Below, one piece after another: positions 13,815-18,092 of a DNA stretch of 18,092 bases (the stretch's first letter is position 1; each line of letters starts with the position of its first letter). The position numbers and the translations under genes are program-made. The DNA comes from JAKAWW01 sp049966775 (GTDB lineage Archaea; Micrarchaeota; Micrarchaeia; Micrarchaeales; Micrarchaeaceae): positions 1 through 18,092 of the forward strand of contig JBMFTZ010000018.1 of NCBI GenBank assembly GCA_049966775.1. The letters run 5' to 3'. The notes under the pieces are model-generated. The model searched no databases. It worked only from the letters and a program-made list of their open reading frames with translations, and was not told the DNA's origin.

Positions 13815-14132
13815 CTATAAAATGTAATCCTTGTAGTACCCATTAGCAATGCGCACCTTGATGCCAAGCCTTTCAAGCATCCTTTTCATATCCGGCCCAA
13901 CGCCGCTGGCTATTATCTCGTTTACATTGTGTTCTTTGATAAATTTTGCTACTGTGGCGTGGTGCAGTCCCTCCTGTTCCGTTTCATGCGCTTCGTCCCA
14001 CCTCACATCTATCTCATCTATTTTGTCAATCCTATTGTCTTTTACATGGGCGATTTCAACCCTCGGTGCTCTCCCTATTCCGATTAGCATTCCATTTAGA
14101 TCTACCACGGCCATTATGATCTTCTCGACCAT
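13815..14132 (-). CDS. NifX/NifB-type dinitrogenase cofactor-fold protein
   Basis: This 105-aa single-domain protein of the NifX/NafY fold (family Dinitrogenase iron-molybdenum cofactor biosynthesis) has DLNGMLIGIGRAPRVEIAHV (11-30), HHATVAKFIKEHNVNEIIASGVGP (57-80) and MLERLGIKVRIANG (85-98), the family's usual order. The histidine pair 57-58 lies in the region of the fold's entry loop. No nitrogenase genes are seen, as is normal for archaeal stand-alone members, whose roles are largely unknown; binding of a metal cluster is a reasonable but unproven guess. The ATG at 14132 follows GGTGTTAAA, and TTTTATA (14163-14169) upstream is a TATA box. It converges with the cis-prenyltransferase, 15 bp apart. 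Confidence 0.75.
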   Translation of the reverse strand: MVEKIIMAVVDLNGMLIGIGRAPRVEIAHVKDNRIDKIDEIDVRWDEAHETEQEGLHHATVAKFIKEHNVNEIIASGVGPDMKRMLERLGIKVRIANGYYKDYIL

Positions 14133-14162
14133 TTTAACACCAGTTTAGAATATCAAACTGCT

Positions 14163-14169
14163 GCTATAA
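14163..14169 (-). promoter_or_regulatory. TATA box of the NifX-fold gene
   Basis: TTTTATA on the minus strand lies 31-37 bases before the ATG at 14132. A GGTG ribosome site lies between the two. Confidence 0.5.
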
Positions 14170-14209
14170 AACCCTTGTCTAACGATCTGTGTACTGTACT
14201 GCGCATGTT

Positions 14210-14839
14210 ATGCTGCTTGCATCCATATCTGCGAGCATCATGATCCAAGCGGAACCAAATAATCTTATAACCTTTATAATCCTGCTACGCATTCGGCTAC
14301 CCTAATGCCGCCACTATTATGTTTGAAACCACATGTAGCGATGAAAAGCAAACCAGCAACAGATGGCGTTCAAAGATGTGACCGACAAGCGGATATCTAA
14401 ATATCCTGATATAGATAATCATTATGTAACTGGCAGATCGGTATTGACTGTAATAGGAGGAAATGTAAAAAATCAAATACCAAATGAGATGATCGCCACA
14501 TTCAACGTTAGATGCATACCTGAGGCCGGTGCAGAATCTGCGCTCAAGCAATCTAAAGAATCCTTTGATTCGAAACGCGCTACATATCTAAAATTGTTGA
14601 ATGCAAGTGGAATAACTACCATGGCCATAAGCATGGATGAAAACATGGCCATAAAACACAGCTACTATACAAGAGAAGATGCCGAGATCGTCAAAAAAAT
14701 GAAGGAGGTGACAGGCGAAACAATTTTATATGAAAATCACGGCGGCAACGCTGCTTCAGCATTCATTGCAAAAGGAATTAATGCACCATACTCTGGCATG
14801 TTCAATGATAGCACCCATATCAAGGCGACGTGTAGCTAG
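14210..14839 (+). pseudogene. Decayed M20 family (ArgE/DapE-like) metallopeptidase
   Basis: The open part, 14363-14839, encodes a stretch typical of the middle and late M20 peptidase: GNVKNQIPNEMIATFNVRCIPE (dimerisation-domain strand with the Asn-x-Ile-Pro and Arg-x-x-Pro signatures), REDAEIVKKMKEVTGE and ENHGGNAASAFIAKGI. It stops where the last metal-binding histidine region should follow. Upstream, a 21-codon piece at 14240-14305 reads SIMIQAEPNNLITF, like the ADxxIxxEP block of the catalytic domain, and ends in TAA. In-frame stops at 14342 and others separate the pieces. The N-terminal metal site (HxD) is absent and the 3' end runs 20 bases into the converging LamG gene. A working hydrolase is excluded. 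The match of the upstream piece is tentative. Confidence 0.7.
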
Positions 14840-15800
14840 ACCACCAGTTGCTTGTATAAGTAACGCCGCTAGGCACGCCATTGTTGCCGTTTCCAGAATA
14901 GTCGTTGGCATTGCCGTTCAGCGGCCACCAGCCAACAAGGTTCTGTAAGCGTATGGGCGCGCCGCCTATCCCCTCTTGGTAGAGTGTCTGAATCTCATTT
15001 GCTGAAAGGGAAGTATTGTATATTTGGACATTTGCCAAATACCCAGAGAATGTAGTGCCATCACATTGTGCAAATTGGGCGCCAAGTACAATATTGCCTG
15101 TATTATAATATGTGTTGCCATTGCTTACGCTAGTGCCATTGCCATCAAGTTGGAAATAATAATTTGGTGGATCCACCGATACTGCTACGAAATGCCATGT
15201 ACCAAGCCTTATTACTGGCAATGCACTTTCCCACGTATCAGCAGAACTGCACCTGTGTAAGCCGAGCTCGCAAGAAGAGGTGCCGATCCCACAGCGGAAG
15301 AGCTCAAACGCCTGGTAGCTTTGGAAGCCAAAGAAAGGCATGTTAGAAGATACAGAAGTCGATGGCATTATCCATGCTGTCATTGTATATACTGTGTTTG
15401 TGCCGGCCATGCTCTGCAATGTCGCCGTTATATATGTATTGCTCGAATAAGCAGAATTTGCACCGTTTCCGGCAAAGTATGCCACATATTGTGGCATCTC
15501 GCCGTTGCACATACCTTCGAGGTTTTCGAATTGTGTGGTGCCTGCCCCTTCTGGTCTATAAACCTGGCATGAGCCTGGCTGCGCCTTTGAAACGAAAGTG
15601 TAAGGGTTGAAAACACCCAAAGAAAACAGTGCAACAAGGGCAATGCTTATGATGAGAATGGCCCAGCCATAGGTCATTAAGTATTCCATTGCACTTTGGG
15701 CTTTTGCTTTTACTAAAGTTCTAGTCTTAATTATGGGTTTGTGATTAAGATTAATGCTTTTCAAGCTTCGCCTGCACGAAGCTTTGCCTGTTTTCTCCAT
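14820..15800 (-). CDS. Class III signal peptide LamG-domain surface protein
   Basis: The protein is 326 aa from the ATG at 15800. After a basic leader comes an archaeal type IV pilin-like signal: KAKA then QSAMEYLMTYGWAIL and a hydrophobic helix to about residue 65. Cleavage by the prepilin peptidase after Ala34 would leave the QSAMEYL helix to assemble in a pilus or anchor the protein. The rest is a laminin-G/concanavalin-like lectin fold (about 100-326), with CNGEMPQYVAYFAGNGANS, TWHFVAVSVDPPNYYFQLDG and VGWWPLNGNANDYSGNGNNG, a C-terminal motif I know from related archaeal surface proteins. It probably binds sugars on the cell surface or on a host or neighbour cell. The longer open frame to 15881 would overlap the divergent gene; a TATA-like TATTTATTG near 15828-15837 favours a leaderless start at 15800. 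Confidence 0.82.
   Translation of the reverse strand: MEKTGKASCRRSLKSINLNHKPIIKTRTLVKAKAQSAMEYLMTYGWAILIISIALVALFSLGVFNPYTFVSKAQPGSCQVYRPEGAGTTQFENLEGMCNGEMPQYVAYFAGNGANSAYSSNTYITATLQSMAGTNTVYTMTAWIMPSTSVSSNMPFFGFQSYQAFELFRCGIGTSSCELGLHRCSSADTWESALPVIRLGTWHFVAVSVDPPNYYFQLDGNGTSVSNGNTYYNTGNIVLGAQFAQCDGTTFSGYLANVQIYNTSLSANEIQTLYQEGIGGAPIRLQNLVGWWPLNGNANDYSGNGNNGVPSGVTYTSNWWSSYTSP
15763..15784. repeat. Perfect 8-bp inverted repeat
   Basis: AAGCTTCG (15763-15770) and CGAAGCTT (15777-15784) are separated by CCTGCA. With the LamG start at 15800 the repeat falls in codons 6-13 of that gene and would form a hairpin in the first part of its mRNA. It lies just outside the presumed shared promoter, so an operator role is also possible. 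Confidence 0.55.
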
Positions 15801-15825
15801 GCTCTCATTGATACTATTAAAAAAA

Positions 15826-15838
15826 ACAATAAATACCT
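15826..15838. promoter_or_regulatory. Shared AT-rich core of divergent promoters
   Basis: ACAATAAATACC on the plus strand reads GGTATTTATTGT on the minus strand. Both are TATA-like. It lies about 20-30 bp from the plus-strand TTG at 15856 and about 26-38 bp from the minus-strand ATG at 15800, the normal distance for leaderless starts in both directions. Confidence 0.4.
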
Positions 15839-15855
15839 TGCTGTCTGCCGGAGCA

Positions 15856-16323
15856 TTGGTGGTTGTTGAAAATCCTATCATAAACCTCTCTGCGCCGAAC
15901 GCAGAATTTTTCTTGTCAAACGGGTCGCTGACCAGCCTGTCTGCGTATAAAGGTCATATGGTGTCGCTCTGGTTCGTTGCAACGTGGTGCAGTGGCTGCG
16001 CCCAAGGAAACGAGGTCCTGAATTCGAGCTATAGCTCCCTAGGGCAGAAAGGAGTAAAGGTAATAGAATTGGAGCTCTATAACGACCTTGGATACAGCGG
16101 CCCTCCCATAGCGGAATTTGTGAGCTCGTATGCTCCAGCTGCATATTCTGGCGGCGCAGTTACGCCAGCGTATGCCTCATATAATATGGCGCTCACCTAC
16201 GATCCAAAAGGTTACCTTGATATATATTATCTTTTATCACCAGGCGGTAAGATTTTGTATACTAACAGCCCTCTTGCCACCACTTTGTCGCAGCTTGCAG
16301 CTGCGATAAACTCCAGTAGATAG
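15856..16323 (+). CDS. Thioredoxin-like (TlpA/AhpC-type) protein
   Basis: This thioredoxin-fold protein has the redox motif WCSGC in MVSLWFVATWCSGCAQGNEV, matching the family's FWATWCxPC block but with Ser-Gly between the cysteines. Before it, SAPNAEFFLSNGSLTSLSAYKG is the usual lead strand and substrate loop; near the end, LLSPGGKILYTNSP is the strand after the cis-Pro loop. I prefer the TTG at 15856 (GGAG just before, TATA-like box about 20-30 bp upstream; 155 aa). The frame also opens at ATGs at 15754 and 15799; the latter would add TLLSAGALVVV, which could act as an export anchor. It would reduce or form disulfides, perhaps in surface proteins such as the divergent LamG protein, which has several cysteines. 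Confidence 0.75.
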   Translation: MVVVENPIINLSAPNAEFFLSNGSLTSLSAYKGHMVSLWFVATWCSGCAQGNEVLNSSYSSLGQKGVKVIELELYNDLGYSGPPIAEFVSSYAPAAYSGGAVTPAYASYNMALTYDPKGYLDIYYLLSPGGKILYTNSPLATTLSQLAAAINSSR

Positions 16324-16371
16324 CCGTATAATATTAGTTGTATAATACCAGTATGTAATATAGGTGCCGCT

Positions 16372-16704
16372 ATGAAAGCTATAGAAGTCAAAGCATTCTT
16401 CTTTGCAATTGGAGATTATAATAAGTTCAGCATACTCGCGCAACTTATGAAAAAGGATATGAGCATCAGCGAGATAGTAAAAGCAACCAAGATCGAGCAG
16501 AGCAATGTGTCACACCACATGCGGTGCCTCTTGAACTGTGGCTTTGTCACTGTAAGGAAAGAGGACAAGCTTCCCATGTACGGCTTAAACAGGGGTGTTA
16601 GGCCCATGATGAACAGTATAATAAGGCACATAAAGAAATACAAAGGCTGGATAATGTCATGTGACATAGCAAAAAAGGAGTATATAATAAAGGTGATTAA
16701 ATAG
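16372..16704 (+). CDS. ArsR-type winged-helix regulator
   Basis: This 110-aa DNA-binding protein has AIGDYNKFSILAQLMKKDMS (helices 1-2), ISEIVKATKIE (helix 3), QSNVSHHMRCLLNCGFV (recognition helix, 43-59) and the wing VRKEDKLPMYGL (61-72), the ArsR pattern. Cys52, Cys56 and Cys97 could sense metals, mercury or oxidants, although the classic ELCVCD motif is absent. ATG at 16372 follows GGTGCCGCT; TATAATA elements lie about 30 bp upstream. The next thing downstream is a remnant of a mercuric-reductase-like gene overlapping its stop codon, so this was probably the regulator of a metal-detoxification operon, like the ArsR-family MerR of Sulfolobales. The regulator itself looks intact. Confidence 0.8.
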   Translation: MKAIEVKAFFFAIGDYNKFSILAQLMKKDMSISEIVKATKIEQSNVSHHMRCLLNCGFVTVRKEDKLPMYGLNRGVRPMMNSIIRHIKKYKGWIMSCDIAKKEYIIKVIK

Positions 16705-16802
16705 AGAAATTTGGCTATGCGATATTGGGGCAAGGTTCTGCTGCCTTTGCTGCAGCGATAAAGGCCAATGAGCATATCCGCGTGGTGCGCCTGACAAACT
16801 GA
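16701..16802 (+). pseudogene. N-terminal remnant of a mercuric-reductase-like flavoprotein
   Basis: Reading from ATA at 16701 the frame gives EKFGYAILGQGSAAFAAAIK and then ANEHIRVVRLTN before a TGA at 16800-16802. GQGSAAFAAAIKANE is the FAD-binding glycine motif in the form typical of MerA and related disulfide reductases. Only 33 codons remain of roughly 450. The first codon sits five bases after a good ribosome site (GGTGAT, 16692-16697) and overlaps the regulator's TAG exactly where an ATG would be expected, so ATA probably replaced an ATG. The rest of the gene is gone; 16803 onward shows no trace of the family. Confidence 0.65.
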
Positions 16803-16804
16803 AG

Positions 16805-16885
16805 ATGTACAAACTCTTCTGGAACAGATTCACAGTTCCTGAAATAAAAAACAAGAGCAAAAAGCAAAACGGCAAAGCGGTGTAA
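16805..16885 (+). CDS. Possible 26-aa lysine-rich peptide
   Basis: A short frame starts at ATG 16805 (MYKLFWNRFTVPEIKNK...) and ends four bases before the seven-helix membrane-protein gene. It is basic in its second half. There is no strong ribosome site, so it may be a chance frame or the surviving end of a deleted gene. Its stop region GGTGTAA also provides the ribosome site for the following gene, which would fit translational coupling. Confidence 0.25.
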   Translation: MYKLFWNRFTVPEIKNKSKKQNGKAV

Positions 16886-16889
16886 TATT

Positions 16890-17534
16890 ATGGAAAGTTT
16901 GCAAGCAATAGTTTTTGCATCAACTGTAATAACAGCTGTGCTCAGTAGCGTACTCGCTGCCTTCCTTTCTTACAACTATACCAAAAAGAAGGCTGTGAGC
17001 TACATCTTCTGGGCAGCTGGCATGTGGCTATTTGCTTTTGGAGTAATATTGGAGGCGCTGTTTGCGCTCAATATAGCAAATGCGTTCCTTTTTAAGTCTT
17101 ACCTCTTCGTCGTGGTGCTGCTTGTCGAGCTGCTCTCTCTTGGCTCCGCGTTCCTCTCGCGAAGCAGAAAATTCAAAATTGCATATGCTACTTATATCGC
17201 AGCAATAAGCGCGGTGAACATAGCAGTGTTAGCAACAGCAGACATCGGTAATATACTAAGCAACTACGTTGTATTTGGGCTGCTTCCAAGCAGCGTAGTA
17301 ATAGCATCGTCGCTCGGCACGTTCCCTGCTGCTGCAGTGCTTATAATTTTCGCTGCGCTGGCCTACAGGCAGAGGCGCAGCGCAAAGATGCTGAGCATAA
17401 TAGCAGGCACGATTGTAGTGAGCATAGCCGGCACGCTCTACATAGCGGCTTATCCCGAATTCCTTTATTACGCTGAATTCGTAGGCATACTGCTGCTTTG
17501 GCTTGGGTTCTTCGACTTTAGAATGCCAAAGTAA
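16890..17534 (+). CDS. Seven-helix integral membrane protein, unknown function
   Basis: This 214-aa protein has about seven hydrophobic segments: 5-27, 36-59, 68-89, 96-115, 136-158, 165-186 and 191-209. Positive charges in the loops (TKKK 31-34, SRSRKFK 90-96, RQRRSAK 160-166) put those loops in the cytoplasm, so the N-terminus should be outside. No signature motif for rhodopsins, transporters or proteases is visible. The topology resembles seven-helix sensor domains, but no kinase or output domain follows. ATG at 16890 has GGTGTAATATT upstream, a clear ribosome site. It lies after the damaged metal-resistance genes and has no visible link to them. Confidence 0.7.
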   Translation: MESLQAIVFASTVITAVLSSVLAAFLSYNYTKKKAVSYIFWAAGMWLFAFGVILEALFALNIANAFLFKSYLFVVVLLVELLSLGSAFLSRSRKFKIAYATYIAAISAVNIAVLATADIGNILSNYVVFGLLPSSVVIASSLGTFPAAAVLIIFAALAYRQRRSAKMLSIIAGTIVVSIAGTLYIAAYPEFLYYAEFVGILLLWLGFFDFRMPK

Positions 17535-17619
17535 ACACACTGAATGTGAAGGGTACTTCTGACATCCTTGCGACGAAATGGTTAAATAATGCTATGCTGC
17601 CGATTAGCGAAGGTGCGTA

Positions 17620-17662
17620 ATGACAAGTGTCATCTATTCTTTAAAAAAAGAAAGAAAAGTTT
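17620..17662 (-). terminator. T-rich terminator and hairpin after the surface-protein gene
   Basis: Read on the minus strand, the sequence after the stop at 17673 is CTTTTCTTTCTTTTTTT (about 17644-17660), the oligo-T type of archaeal terminator. A small inverted repeat, ATGACA-AG-TGTCAT (17620-17633), follows it. The remainder of 17535-17672 has no gene that I can support. Confidence 0.5.
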
Positions 17663-17672
17663 AGCTACAGTA

Positions 17673-18092
17673 TCAGTGTATGATGGCTACCTGACCCCTG
17701 TTTCCTCCTGCATGTCCATGAGTTTGCGCAGTGCTGCCTTCGTATGTCATTGTGAAGCTTGTGCCACTATACTGAAGAGGTGAAGGGGTTGCTATCATTG
17801 ATCCTGTATTTGATACCATCGTTATGTTTGTATATGGCAGGTTGCCTATGTCGGAATGCACTGTGCCCACAGTGGCATAGTTGGTTGCTGGCGCCGTTAT
17901 GCCTGTGTAGCCTTCGCCATAGTATGCTGTGCCGAAGTCTGTGAGCGTGCTAAGACTGCAGTGTGTTGCAGTGCAAAGCTCAGGTCTCTCTTCTATGTAC
18001 TCTCCAGAAAGCTCAGATGAATTATATGTTACTATCCTGCTGAATGCCTCGTTCTCGCTTATGTCCTTTATTGTTATGTTCCACTGGTTTGT
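17673..18092 (-). CDS. C-terminus of a probable surface protein (partial)
   Basis: The minus strand is open from the window edge to a TGA at 17673-17675, giving the last 139 residues of a longer protein. The sequence is rich in Thr, Ser, Asn, Gly and Tyr and poor in Lys, like archaeal secreted or S-layer-type proteins. Possible N-glycosylation sites include WNIT, YNSS and YTNIT. Two cysteines (CTATHC) could pair. The end, HGHAGGNRGQVAIIH, has no transmembrane helix, so any anchor must be N-terminal. I cannot name the family. A shorter internal start would leave the upstream in-frame sequence unexplained, and the whole stretch reads as coding. Confidence 0.7.
   Translation of the reverse strand, partial: TNQWNITIKDISENEAFSRIVTYNSSELSGEYIEERPELCTATHCSLSTLTDFGTAYYGEGYTGITAPATNYATVGTVHSDIGNLPYTNITMVSNTGSMIATPSPLQYSGTSFTMTYEGSTAQTHGHAGGNRGQVAIIH

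Noticed and set aside
17589..17783. Plus-strand 64-codon frame near the right end
   Set aside because: It overlaps the terminator and the C-terminus of the minus-strand surface-protein gene and has no recognisable content.
1..18092. CRISPR array
   Set aside because: I found no regularly spaced repeats of 24-40 bases on either strand, and no cas gene that I recognise.
1..18092. Insertion sequence or transposase
   Set aside because: No product carries a recognisable transposase motif, and no terminal inverted repeats with flanking target duplications were seen around the damaged genes.

Overview
The window looks like chromosomal DNA of a small-genome archaeon, most plausibly an acidophilic DPANN-type lineage such as Micrarchaeota. 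This placement is an inference from gene content, not a database match. The archaeal evidence is: ribosomal protein L40e, short GGTGAT-type ribosome sites a few bases before many starts, TATA boxes about 25-30 bp before starts, a tRNA-Gly without encoded CCA, PRC-barrel and DUF2666-like small proteins, and a class III (type IV pilin-like) signal peptide of the QSAMEYLMTYGW type fused to a LamG lectin domain. The acidophile guess rests on the sulfur genes and is weaker.

Layout. 1-33 is the 3' end of a tRNA. 34-1875 is visibly AT-richer than the rest and carries three minus-strand genes (an unrecognised 260-aa protein with a basic C-terminal tail and two small membrane proteins), possibly an integrated island. 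1909-2481 (minus) is a four-helix membrane protein, divergent from 2633-3727 (plus), an RMD1/DUF155-like protein with a C-terminal membrane anchor. That gene converges on 3750-6518 (minus), a 922-aa protein with a degenerate phosphoesterase-like N-terminal region, a long coiled coil and an intact calcineurin-type phosphoesterase domain. 6759-8366 (plus) is an HMG-CoA synthase with a bacterial/eukaryotic-style active site. 9271-8382 (minus) is a three-gene unit: L40e, a winged helix and a DUF2666-like protein. 9347-9637 (minus) is a PRC-barrel protein. 9660-9940 has no gene but several strong hairpins. 9941-11035 (minus) is a DHH/DHHA1 phosphoesterase directly downstream of tRNA-Gly(GCC).

11254-13799 (plus) is a tight operon: DsrE-like, TusA-like, sulfide:quinone-oxidoreductase-like flavoprotein and a cis-prenyltransferase. 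The first three would pass sulfane sulfur between cysteines and a membrane flavoenzyme. Together with HMG-CoA synthase, the prenyltransferase covers an early and a late step of isoprenoid synthesis. A NifX-fold protein (13815-14132, minus) converges on this operon.

The right side (14200-18092) shows decay and surface genes: a broken M20 peptidase, the pilin-signal LamG protein divergent from a thioredoxin-like protein, an ArsR-type regulator followed by a 33-codon remnant of a mercuric-reductase-like flavoprotein, a seven-helix membrane protein, and the C-terminus of a probable surface protein running off the window end.
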